Of a stretch of DNA of 64,000 bases, positions 20,301 to 28,980 are shown piece after piece. Every line of letters starts with the position of its first letter. The stretch's first letter is position 1. A program made the position numbers and the translations under genes. The DNA lies in the NCBI GenBank assembly GCA_037178625.1, contig CM074133.1, positions 1,426,001 through 1,490,000 of the forward strand, read 5' to 3'. Source of the DNA: Skeletonema tropicum. Taxonomy: Eukaryota; Bacillariophyta; Thalassiosirophyceae; Thalassiosirales; Thalassiosiraceae. The notes under the pieces were generated by a model. It made no database searches and was not told the origin of the DNA. It worked only from the letters and a program-made list of their open reading frames with translations.

Positions 20301-22724
20301 CCACAACTTCTTTGGTACCTTCCGCGACTGCATCTGCCGTCTAGTTCCCTTCTTCAGTTCCTTAATGGTCACCTCAGCTGCATTACTCTTTGGAGTATAA
20401 GGCTCTGGATTCAAGAATTTATAGTCGGAATTGGATGCTTCCTCGTCAAACCTCTGAGTAGACTGCACAGCATTAATCAATCTGTCTCGTCCCCTCGCGG
20501 AAGTATCACTCTTCACGACTTGTCCCCTGAAATCAGTCATGGCCGCCTCGGACTCTCCGAAATGCTCACTAGTAGGATCCCACGGCAAGTCTGCGGCAGT
20601 CATATCTATCTTGGGGATCGATTCATCTTCATACTCAAACCGTGTAGGCTTGGATACGGTGAAATAGGCAGTCACTCCGTGCAACCCAAACGGAATAATC
20701 AAAGACTCATCAGTCGTCTCGTCAGTAACCCTCAAGGCAAAGGTGTCCTCGGTTGGATTCTTGACTAGAAACTTAGGGGTCTCATTGACGTCTACTCCTT
20801 GCATCCTCATCTGCATTGGACACAATAGATGGTGCTCAAGCTCAGGGTGATGAATCGCTTGGTGGAAGACTAAGATATACCTCTGTCCACTGAAAGGATG
20901 CGTGTACTTGACAGCCGCCGATACAGTTTTCAAAGATTGCGCTTCCGCCTCTGGGTTCCATCCAACTACAGTCACTGGCTCATTGTAGTCCTGAACCACC
21001 AAAGCACATTTACCTATCACGCAAGTGTCCGCATGAGAATCCATTTCAGCATTGCACTCGTTCACCTGGAGGCTACTGGCGATGGTAGACCTCGTTCTAG
21101 AAATCCGAACAGTCCGTACTACACTGACCTTAGACTTCTTCTTCTTCTTACTTTTCTTCTTCGCCACCTCCCCTCGAGTAGAAGGATAAGGATCATCTCC
21201 ATCACTCGGGGAGTCTTCTGAGGATCCGGAACTCTCGTCTTGAGCTCTTTGTAATGCCGCAATCTTCGCCTGCTTAGCAACCAACCTCTTGTTGCGCTTC
21301 TTCAACTGTGCGTTGCTCTTCTGCAGACTCGCCACCTTGGCTTGTTGCGCCTTCCTCTTCCTACTGCTGCCTCCGCCCCCTGGCGCCTTCTTGATGGTCC
21401 CGCCAGCCTCCTTAACACGCTTGCGAATGCTAATGATGCGCTGCTGCTTCTCATCGTCAAAGGTATCCCATTCATCCCACGTGAACCACCTTGCAAGTTC
21501 TTTGTCGGCATCACTCATGCCCTCGGTGCCAGCAGCCGTGACTGCAGAGATGTTCAGCGAATGCTCACCTGTAGAATCCGACTGAATGAAATCTCTGACC
21601 ACTTGCACACACGAATCAAAACTAGCCCGACACTCTGCCTTAGTCTGAAGGTGTAACTTGCAGCTCGTCATGGAACTGTGGATGAGACCCGCAATAAAAT
21701 GCCTCACTTTCGTACGCTCGTCTAACCCCTGGTAGCCATGCCTCTTAAGGCCATCCAGCTTCTGATGCAAATCCTTCTGCCTGGTTGCGTACTGTTCGAA
21801 GTTCCCGTTCTTTCCCTCTCCTAGGTACTTGGTGTTGGTAAGCTCCTTCTCCCACTTGGCCGAAAGGTGATCCACCATATGCGGTCCCAAGTAGTGATCC
21901 CACACCGCGAAGAAGGCAGTCCTTGCGCACTTGGACTTTCTCCCCTCCTTGAAGTAGGTATACGAAGGATGACCCTGAAACATCGGTGCCAGCAAGTTAT
22001 ACGCTGTTCTGCTATCCACCGTGAAAGCTTCTGAGAACGGCCCCGTCTTCTCCAGCTCCTCAGTCGAATGCCCTGATCCATTGGCTGCGGCAGTAAGAAT
22101 AGGTGCACGTGCAATCATCTCCTGATCATCAGACGTGTACAAACTTCCCACCTCACCTCGGGGAGGATCAGCTTGGCCATCCGGAACTAAGAGGTCTTCT
22201 CGAACCACATACCCTAAAGGAACTCCTGTATGCCCTCTATGCAAATTTAGGAAATCTTGGACCCCCTCCAACGTCTTCGACCAGTCAGCTGCATCGATGG
22301 TAGGGCACGTTGCCGCACTGGCATCATGATCCGCTTCCACTTTGTACTGAAGGTCTAGGCTCTTAAGCTTGTCAAGCGTAACATCAGCCGGTGCAACGGC
22401 TCTAGATGTACGTCCCCTGTGCTTCAGAAAGAACATTAGCTTCTGCGTATTCTTCTCGGCACGAAGAGAAACCTTGTACCCGTTGGCTCCATCATTCCAG
22501 CGACGAATGTTCTTGACGAAATGAACTGCCGCATCTTCTTGTTCGCTCAACTCATCTAAATGCGCCAAGGACGAATATCCAATCTCCGACTCGATGGCAG
22601 TAGCAACCCCCTGCTGATACCCCAACCGAACCCACATATCTCTCATAGCCACGTTCACCTGAGGCTGCGGATTAGCAGCTGCTGCCCCTGCTGCGGCTGC
22701 TGCAGCTCTTGCGTTGGCTGCCAT
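17373..22724 (-). CDS. Copia Gag-Pol polyprotein of the outer element, integrase core missing
   Basis: A 1,783-residue open frame from the ATG at 22724. Gag occupies about the first 430 residues and starts with an Ala-rich leader. A Lys-rich segment replaces any zinc knuckle. Protease follows (MDSHADTCVIG). Reverse transcriptase has the YVDD box (CYVDDIL), and RNase H has YVDSDHA, ETSVFGAEF and GDNMS. Between protease and reverse transcriptase, only the end of the integrase remains: the stretch PYTPKSNAAEVTIKELKKG carries the last catalytic Glu. The expected zinc-binding domain and the two Asp residues are absent. The frame is uninterrupted, so the loss is an in-frame deletion near residues 755-775. 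The element therefore probably moves only with integrase supplied in trans. The family assignment is firm. Confidence 0.9.
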   Translation of the reverse strand: MAANARAAAAAAGAAAANPQPQVNVAMRDMWVRLGYQQGVATAIESEIGYSSLAHLDELSEQEDAAVHFVKNIRRWNDGANGYKVSLRAEKNTQKLMFFLKHRGRTSRAVAPADVTLDKLKSLDLQYKVEADHDASAATCPTIDAADWSKTLEGVQDFLNLHRGHTGVPLGYVVREDLLVPDGQADPPRGEVGSLYTSDDQEMIARAPILTAAANGSGHSTEELEKTGPFSEAFTVDSRTAYNLLAPMFQGHPSYTYFKEGRKSKCARTAFFAVWDHYLGPHMVDHLSAKWEKELTNTKYLGEGKNGNFEQYATRQKDLHQKLDGLKRHGYQGLDERTKVRHFIAGLIHSSMTSCKLHLQTKAECRASFDSCVQVVRDFIQSDSTGEHSLNISAVTAAGTEGMSDADKELARWFTWDEWDTFDDEKQQRIISIRKRVKEAGGTIKKAPGGGGSSRKRKAQQAKVASLQKSNAQLKKRNKRLVAKQAKIAALQRAQDESSGSSEDSPSDGDDPYPSTRGEVAKKKSKKKKKSKVSVVRTVRISRTRSTIASSLQVNECNAEMDSHADTCVIGKCALVVQDYNEPVTVVGWNPEAEAQSLKTVSAAVKYTHPFSGQRYILVFHQAIHHPELEHHLLCPMQMRMQGVDVNETPKFLVKNPTEDTFALRVTDETTDESLIIPFGLHGVTAYFTVSKPTRFEYEDESIPKIDMTAADLPWDPTSEHFGESEAAMTDFRGQVVKSDTSARGRDRLINAVQSTQRFDEEASNSDYKFLNPEPYTPKSNAAEVTIKELKKGTRRQMQSRKVPKKLWDHAIELQALIMSHTSRDNIYDLEGEVPETLMMGETADISQISEFEFYQWVMFRDEIAPFPEDNVILGRWLGPSIDVGPAMTAKILKANGQVVHRSTFRELTQAEWESEEGKTARQIFDEAIHQKLGQPSTDEDYNDVPDTETPAFDLYEDDDVKQQPNAPDEEEPMFRLLDGQQATVEGEIPTPEEGDEFVNATIMLPRGTGHDRGRVVSRKRDEDGNPVGRRSESGLLAEDSRLYLVEFPDGEVTELTANTIATTMYANCDAEGNEYILLDAIIDWRKKESALSPAEQEVTVNGQKFLRRTTAGVELCCRWKDGTTSYQPLSLLKESHPVQVAEFAVAMGIEKDPAFNWWVKPVLKRRDRIVSAVNKRQARYLKKRYKFGIEVPSSVEEAYALDKKNGDTFWADAIAKELKNIRVAFRILGDEETIPIGYQQIRCFFIFDVKMEDLRRKARLVAGGHTTETPAAVTYSTVVSRDTVRIALTVAALNDLKVKAGDIMNAYISAPCKEKIWTVLGPEWGADRGKKALIVRACYGLKSSGAAFRNHLASCMRHLGYTSSVADPDLWMKKVLKPKYAGTVKDAGDSDGENSRKKRKFKEDDSYKYYYSYILCYVDDILCIHHDPLPVLAKLDKYFQFKPGSVGDPDFYLGSKLKLMEMANGAKCWAASPSKYVQEAVSNVEAYVKELDSRQWVLPKQAANPFRMGYEPEIDTTPELEPELASYYMQQIGVLRWIVEIGRIDIATEVSLLSSHVAMPREGHLEALLHVFAHIKQKHNSRLALDPSTPKIDDALFKKYDWTEQYHGAKEPVPANAPEALGKEVVLRLYVDSDHAGEKLTRRSRTGWLIYMQNALIQFHSKRQSTIETSVFGAEFCAMKSGIEALRGIRYKLRMMGVPLAGPSYIFGDNMSVIHNTQRPESTLKKKSCSVAYHFCREAVAMDECRTCHIPTAKNPADLCTKVLYGEKRRGLVRAILFDIYD

Positions 22725-22916
22725 GACTACTCTTGACACACACTTCAAATGTTACGTCTCGTTGATTTACCCGAAGAGAAGGAAGGAAGATGAGTAATGA
22801 TCTCGTCTACCTGAAGCGAAGAGGCGAAGTGTATGCTGATTTCGATGGGTTGGATGATCGATGTATTCGTCACTTGTTGAACCACTAGCGGTAGATGCTA
22901 ATGGGTCTGATAAACT

Positions 22917-23278
22917 ACAAAAGTACGCCCGTGGAAACTAACCACGTAAAAGCCTCCGTGAAACTCGTAGATACGCTAAAAGATGTAGATGCCGTAGCCG
23001 CTGACTTGATCACCCTGATCAAGCAGTCTATTCGTTATATTGTTACAAATACCCTAATGCTACAATCGATTGAACGATTTATAGTTGCAAAGTAGGCGCT
23101 CAAAGCACCTCGTTTGCTGCGTTGAGAGCAGCCCATTCACTCAACGCGAGGCTATTGCGCACCTTAGCGTGCACCTGTTGTAATAGTGTTCGCACCACTG
23201 AACTTACGATACTAAAGAAAAGACGGCAACCTTCTAGCCAACTTTGTCCCCAGGCCAACCAACGGCCAGACTTTTCTA
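22917..23278 (-). repeat. right (5') LTR of the outer Copia element
   Basis: The uninterrupted 362-bp LTR. It serves as the empty-site reference for the inner element: here the sequence reads CGATACTAAAG, where the left LTR has CGATACTAT, the insertion, then ACTATAAAG. Confidence 0.9.
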
Positions 23279-23283
23279 ACGCT

Positions 23284-25680
23284 GTGCACTGTGTATTGCA
23301 ACTGCAATGTGACGGAGGTGTCCGTGATTCATTCTGAGTAGCTATGTTTCTTTAGCGACTCAGATAAGATGGTTCAACTTTATCGCTAAGAAGTGTCATC
23401 TGCCGTGAGGTTTTCATCTTGTTCCTTCGGGTGCTTGGGAGTTTCCTTGCTGTTTTTACCATGTTTATAATATCGACGATTGTTCTTTTGACAGTATGTA
23501 GAGAATAATCAATAGCTGTACATTGTATATTGGAATATTACTTTGTATTTATCCTCTGTGCGCCATAAGGGCACCTTCGTGTCAATGCCTAACGAAGCAT
23601 GACATGGGTGATTCTTACCGGAGCCTGCGTGGATTCAACTGACAACAAAGCGCATCATAGCGTCCCCACCGTCTCCGATTACGAAATAGTAAGTACGCAG
23701 CCCAATTAACATCAACTGCATAAGTACTTTTAGTATGGTAGATATTGTACATTAAATTTACATTTGAACCGAATTTGCTTGTGGCTTGTGGAATAACGAC
23801 ACTTGTCAAGTCTCAGAAAAATGTACAATACAATACTACACTTAGTGTCCAGACGGACCTCTGTCTACTGTAAATAATAAGCTTGACTGCGCTCCTCTCT
23901 CTCTATCTATGTATTGCTACATATTGTAAGTAGAGAATGCACAAGCACGAAGCACGGGAAACGGAGGGGAAACGGGAACCAGTCTGGAACCAGTCTGCAC
24001 AGCAGCGAGTAAGAAGGAAGAAGCAGAAGCGTGATTCAAACAAGACTGGTGACTTCTCTCAAGTGAGAAAACCGGTGTAAACAAATGTCCCAGTCATCTC
24101 GTTCCTGTCATCACTCAAATCATCCCAAGTTTTTTGCCCGCCAACATATCTATGAATTCCTACGTCAAATTGAAAATCTTAGTAGCCGAGTACCGCCTAC
24201 CGATTTTGCTAGCTTTTTGCAGGCACAAGCACAACATCATCATAACAAAAGCATTGATAATAGCCTCCGCTGCTAAGCCTACTCTCCGCACACCAACCAA
24301 TAACATCAATGCTATTTCGATAATACTCTTGTCACTTCAAGCCAGATGCGGGTACATGATGTCGTGGGCGGCACCATCTCGGAGAAATTATTGTTTCAAT
24401 AGGCAGCGCAAAATCTGAGACAAAACTCTCCGCCCAAGTCTATAAGTAATGGCCGTATAATAAGTATTACGTGCCAAATAAAAGGGTTGCATCGCGATCA
24501 ATGAATATGCAACATACGTTGGACGTCTTTTTGGACTTGAATAGGTCAAAATCGTTTGGAATCACTGATAACTGACAGATGATCATTCCACCGGTGATTC
24601 CACATCAAGAATATATAACAATCAACCTCATGGACAAAAGAAACAAAATTGTGGCTTTCTACACAATGTCAATAATATAGACGAGTATAATGGATGGTTA
24701 TAGCGCTACATTGCAGCGATATTAATATGGAATAAGTGGTTTTCTTTCATAATTGATGAAGTCGTGTGACTGATTATGATGTCATTAATTACTATTAATG
24801 TGATGTTTAAGTAACTCGACATCGTCCTTTTCACATCCTCACATGAGACCTATCAAATAAAGATATTGCAACAGTTGATAGCCACCAAAGAGTGTTTCTT
24901 TCATCGAAATTTGGTTGATGTTGTGTCCATTGGAAACAAATATTTTAGCGTTCTTGATGCATTACTTGTAGGAGCTACGGCGGCCTTTCATACCACTTCC
25001 AATGGGCTCAATTGTTGGCCATAACCATAGTTTTGAACAAGGGTAAGGAAGGATGGCTTGGATACAATGTTTGCGGTTATCGAAAGGCAGTAAAGTTGAT
25101 AGTGTGGAGTGTTATCGTGATGCCTTTGAACGAGGTGCTACTTGTTGTGTATGTGGCGTCTCCGGCCGAATTATCAGTCGCCAAGGCACTGATACATCGT
25201 CATGAGTGTATATTATCGATTGATGAGGCGATAGGGTACTATATGGTGGAGTTGGCCGCATATGCTGTCAATCTCTTCTTCGTTCCTCATCGGCTCGGAG
25301 CATCGTAGGATAGAGTCTACGTGCCCACGTGAGGGCCCCTAAATCCTAGCAGGCATCCAAAGTGCCCTTTTTTAATGCTGAACTACAAATATTGCCATGC
25401 GTTCCTATCTGAAAAAGGGCATATTGGATTATCAAGACGGCTGAGTATTTAATAGTAGTTCGATAGGGACGCAGTCATACCACATGGTGTTGTGCAACTT
25501 TTGTGGTGGTGGGTGTTGATGATGAAAAACGGGCGGCCTGCCGGGGATGCCCGATTCGCGGGTCATCCAGAATGAACACAAGTGGATTTTTTGGCTCAAA
25601 AAGAAGTATGAGTTCCTCCGTTAATCTTATTTTGTACTTAGAAAGTTGGATTAGGCGGTCGTGGGTCGTGACAAATACAG
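23284..25680. other. gene-poor interval
   Basis: No convincing gene is visible. About 23990-24127 is a second copy of the dispersed repeat at 10650-10810. A 98-codon open frame at 25012-25308 contains a segment (MVELAAYAVNLFFVPHR) that resembles the C-terminal cyclin fold of the gene at 38.8 kb (MIELAACDFFFVAHR), possibly a cyclin relic. The remainder is AT-rich sequence with short meaningless frames. Confidence 0.5.
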
Positions 25681-25684
25681 CTGT

Positions 25685-25812
25685 CTTCACGAGATTGCGG
25701 ACTTTCATTCAAGTTCCGAATTCCTACGTAGTGTTGAGGTTGTCTAACTTTAATACATACCTCTTTGTGACTGCTCACCATAAGTCCAGTCTTAAGTCGT
25801 CTGGACCGCCAT
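25685..25812. repeat. left repeat block flanking the transposase-like gene
   Basis: 25685-25731 ends CGAATTCCTACGTA and is matched in inverted orientation, imperfectly, at 28549-28600. Immediately after it, 25733-25812 (starting GTGTTGAGGTTGTCTAAC) recurs in direct orientation at 28729-28800. The inverted pair could be the terminal repeats of a 2.9-kb element containing the gene at 26079-28322. I could not define a clean target duplication. Confidence 0.5.
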
Positions 25813-26078
25813 TTACAGGTTATGAGCCCAAGTACGCTTCGCTCTGGTCCCTAGTTCGAGCCTCGCCAGAAGCATGTTGTTGTGAGGTACAGCTGTTAGC
25901 AAATCTTGGCGGATAATCGCAGAATTTTTATTCCTACGTACAAACGTACTGAAAGCCCCTTAACTGGGGAGCTACTCTACCTCCGTCTTTCTCAATTGCG
26001 AACAACAACCGGACCATGGTAAATAATGCCTCGTATGCCATATTCCACCAAGAGACATAAATGAACATTGTCCTATGT

Positions 26079-28322
26079 TTATTTCTTCTTTGCCGTCGCT
26101 TCCACCTTCGTATTCTCTCGTTTTACTCTGAGACTAAAGTTGAGCTTCTCTTCCTTCTTGAGCAAATCATTCTTGAAATCAAAGTCTTTTGCGTAGACAG
26201 TTTTCATAATGAAAGATTTGTCAAAGTCAATAGCAGCACGATGACATTTCAAAACCTTCTTCAGCGTTTCAATTCTCTTGTGCGGAATGGGTGCATCCTC
26301 ACTTGAATTACCTTCTGTCTCCTTGGTATTCTTTGCCTCAATCTCCAACATCTTATATGTCTCCATGTAACCTCTTGCCCTGGCACTGAACTTACGAATG
26401 AGATCCACAGTGAGAACCTCTCTTGAAATACACTTGTCGACCAATGCAAGGAAATCAGCAGTCGTTTTCTTTTGAGCTAATGGATGTCTTCGGTAGAGAG
26501 CTTTGGAGAACCCCCAAGAGTATTCGACACCCTCACCAGCGTATTCAGCATGATACTTTGTTGTAATCAAGGCTCTTACTCCCAAAGATTCACAAACATA
26601 TTCGAGTTGGCTTTGTTCAGACAAAAAATCTGTGCAGTTTGCAAGCAAATGCCGGAGGGAAAGCTCAGGAACCAAGTTACCCTCATCATCATACTTCATC
26701 ACTTGGTAGCTGCCCTTTCTGAAGGTTGCTATATCGATCCAGCCACGTTCATACGCAATCTGCAGAAGTCCCTTACCCTTGCCCTCCCATCCATATATCA
26801 TTTTGGTGGTAGGTGTTATTTTGATATCGATACTAGACGCTTGCGCCATTTTTGCTAGCTCAGCATGTGTCATCTTCCATAACCTTATTTCTCCTTCCTT
26901 TTTCCCCCACTCGGTGTCCATCAGCTCCGATATCAGCTCTTTCTTCACCTTATGTCGCTCTTTCCTCTTGTCTTCTGGTATTTCAACCTCTCGGTCGTGC
27001 CGTTGTCTTTCACGTTCCTCTGCTGTCAGCCAAAATGGGCCGACATCTTCACTGGTGAAGTTCATCGTTTGTTCTTGACCGATAGTCACCATTGCTGGAT
27101 TGGATGCATCGTAGTATGGCCCGACAAATCCCTCCTGCCGTTCAATTTTGGTGTTCCTAGCTTGCGATGGTGTCGAGTGCCAATTCTTGTTCATTTCCTT
27201 TGCATCAAGACCGTCAACACGCTTCTTTGCATGACCACTGCTCGAATCAAAAAGAAAGACATATTCATACTCATCTCCGAGTATAACTTTTACGCAATCT
27301 ATTATATCTTCCGTTTGCAGGATCGTGTGGTTCCCTGTCCAGTACCCGTTCTTCCCGTATGCAAACTTAAGAATCCCAGGTGACGATTCAAGTGGTTGCT
27401 TTTTTGTGTTACCATTTACGGCAATTGCCGCTGCCTTGTCGAAGTATTCTTGATTGGCTCTAGCAGCATTAATCTCCTTCAGCTGATCTTCGGTGATAGG
27501 AATGCCCCAACCCAATTCTCTTGATTGAAACGCAGATATCATGATACCAGCACCAACAGTCTTCGGCATAATTGCCCTCCTTCCATTCGGATCAACCCAC
27601 TGATGAGTCCGCGACAGCTTGCTGCTGTTATCGCCGTCTATATCGCCACTGCTGTTGTTATTGTCGTCGTCTTCGTCTTCATCTTCGTCGTCAACTTGAT
27701 TATTCTCATCCTCTAATCTACCCACGTTGGTGACGAATGGCACGAGAGGGCTCTGCTGCTGCTCAACTAGTCGTTGCGAGCGCCTTGTTCTTTTTTGTGG
27801 AGTAGGAGTAATTGGTGCAGCCGCTGATGATTTTGTTGCTTCTTTACGTTTGTTCTCATTATTTTTGTTCTTCTTCTTACCAGCGCATCCATCGTCGGGA
27901 AATGATACTTGCTCCGGCTTGTTGCAAGATCGCTGCCGATTATTAGTTGCACTGTAACTCTGTATATGTTCTATTTCTGTGCACAATAACTCTGCTGCGC
28001 GTATTGGTTCGTTGGGCACTTTCTCTCCCTTTCCAAAGTAGTAATAGTGCACCATCCGGCGTAATGACGAATTGAATGGACATGATGTTGTGAAATTTTT
28101 GTGGTATATCTTGTGTACATTGCTGCTGTTGAAAGGTCCGGCTGCCTTGTTCAGACGCTGCACGAGTTTGTTCCGTAAGGTATTGTCTTTATCTACATTC
28201 GTATAGTGTCTGTGCAATATCTCTACCAACGACTGGTCGCAAATCCACCTGCCGCGATAAGTGTCACTTTTACTGATGAGCCGTGTGAAAAGGTATTCAA
28301 AAAGTGTATTACCATCGTTCAT
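26079..28322 (-). CDS. DDE transposase-like protein, possibly catalytically dead
   Basis: A 747-residue single-exon protein. The central part (residues 250-620) follows the pattern of a eukaryotic DDE family common in fungi and protists: GxGIMxSxF, then KxGYWT, then FLFDxSSGH, and finally a PKFHxELNPIExxWG-like segment. Here the third block reads FLFDSSSGH (Asp 359) and the last reads KYHAEYAGEGVEYSWG (candidate Glu 600). The first block reads GIMISAF, with Ala 264 where relatives, as I recall them, have Asp. Residues 140-240 are low-complexity Lys-rich then Asp-rich, and the end is basic. The intact frame with a lost first acidic residue would suit a domesticated or defective transposase. 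This is inference; alignment would settle it. Repeats on both sides suggest a former transposon. Confidence 0.65.
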   Translation of the reverse strand: MNDGNTLFEYLFTRLISKSDTYRGRWICDQSLVEILHRHYTNVDKDNTLRNKLVQRLNKAAGPFNSSNVHKIYHKNFTTSCPFNSSLRRMVHYYYFGKGEKVPNEPIRAAELLCTEIEHIQSYSATNNRQRSCNKPEQVSFPDDGCAGKKKNKNNENKRKEATKSSAAAPITPTPQKRTRRSQRLVEQQQSPLVPFVTNVGRLEDENNQVDDEDEDEDDDNNNSSGDIDGDNSSKLSRTHQWVDPNGRRAIMPKTVGAGIMISAFQSRELGWGIPITEDQLKEINAARANQEYFDKAAAIAVNGNTKKQPLESSPGILKFAYGKNGYWTGNHTILQTEDIIDCVKVILGDEYEYVFLFDSSSGHAKKRVDGLDAKEMNKNWHSTPSQARNTKIERQEGFVGPYYDASNPAMVTIGQEQTMNFTSEDVGPFWLTAEERERQRHDREVEIPEDKRKERHKVKKELISELMDTEWGKKEGEIRLWKMTHAELAKMAQASSIDIKITPTTKMIYGWEGKGKGLLQIAYERGWIDIATFRKGSYQVMKYDDEGNLVPELSLRHLLANCTDFLSEQSQLEYVCESLGVRALITTKYHAEYAGEGVEYSWGFSKALYRRHPLAQKKTTADFLALVDKCISREVLTVDLIRKFSARARGYMETYKMLEIEAKNTKETEGNSSEDAPIPHKRIETLKKVLKCHRAAIDFDKSFIMKTVYAKDFDFKNDLLKKEEKLNFSLRVKRENTKVEATAKKK

Positions 28323-28417
28323 GATTACAATCTTTAGTCAACCTAATTGGCTATTTTGGATCTAGACATGCAAGAGAGGTTAATTTATCCTTTTGGTTGA
28401 GTAAATATTCAACTTGT

Positions 28418-28980
28418 TGTGCGTAGTACGCTCCGGCATTTGGCCATGGTTGGCATCTTTTTGCGCGGAGTGGCTCTTGTTGAGGGGTGAGTTGGGAGAA
28501 ATCGGCCCAATGGGTTTTTATAAGACTCACTACGTCATTTGTACCTAACATACGTAGGAATTCGAAACTTGAACGGCTATCCGAAAATCCGTGAAAACAG
28601 CTGTAGGCATTATGAGGAGTGTTATCTCGACGAAGTAAAATTCAGGGTCCGTAATATGGAGCAAGTGATATGGCAGTTAGAAGGAGCGAAGTACGACAGC
28701 TTGACGGCGGTTCATGCTTCGAGAAGGAGTGTTGAGGTTGTCTAACTTTACATACCTCTTTGTGACTGCTCACCATAAGTCCAGTTTAAGTCGTCTGGAC
28801 GTGTGGTTACGCACCCCCCTTTTACTGACGCCATTTACACGTAGGTTTGTTACAAATGACGTATTGAGTCTTATGAAAATCACTTGGGCCGATTTCCCTC
28901 AACTCATCACTCATCGAGCACCTCTCCACACCAAATGATGACAACCATGGCCAAATTCCGGCGCCTCCTACACATGAGGA
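28418..28980. repeat. inverted repeat of about 130-bp arms
   Basis: Left arm 28418-28552 and right arm about 28837-28980 are imperfect reverse complements. They share GGCCGATTTC, AAATGACGTA and TTTGGCCATGG. Each arm can be read as the same short peptide (TNDV-SL-K--WADF-QL), so they are two inverted copies of one coding fragment, not a simple transposon end. The direct repeat at 28729-28800 lies between the arms. Confidence 0.6.

Larger units (their letters stand above)
12361..23278 (-). mobile_element. outer Ty1/Copia-type LTR retrotransposon, interrupted by a nested element
   Basis: Two direct LTRs (12361-17237 with the inner element inside it; 22917-23278) flank a gag-pol open frame at 17373-22724. 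A 5-bp duplication ACGCT occurs just outside the ends (12356-12360 and 23279-23283). Removing the nested element leaves a left LTR of about 364 bp against 362 bp on the right. I see one substitution and one 2-bp indel between them, so insertion was recent. The LTR ends are ACAAAAGT…ACTTTTCTA on the plus strand rather than the usual TG…CA. Just inside the 5' LTR on the element strand is TTATCAGACCC, which resembles the plant Copia primer-binding site for initiator tRNA-Met. The flank at 11930-12355 holds nothing else that I recognise. Confidence 0.9.
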
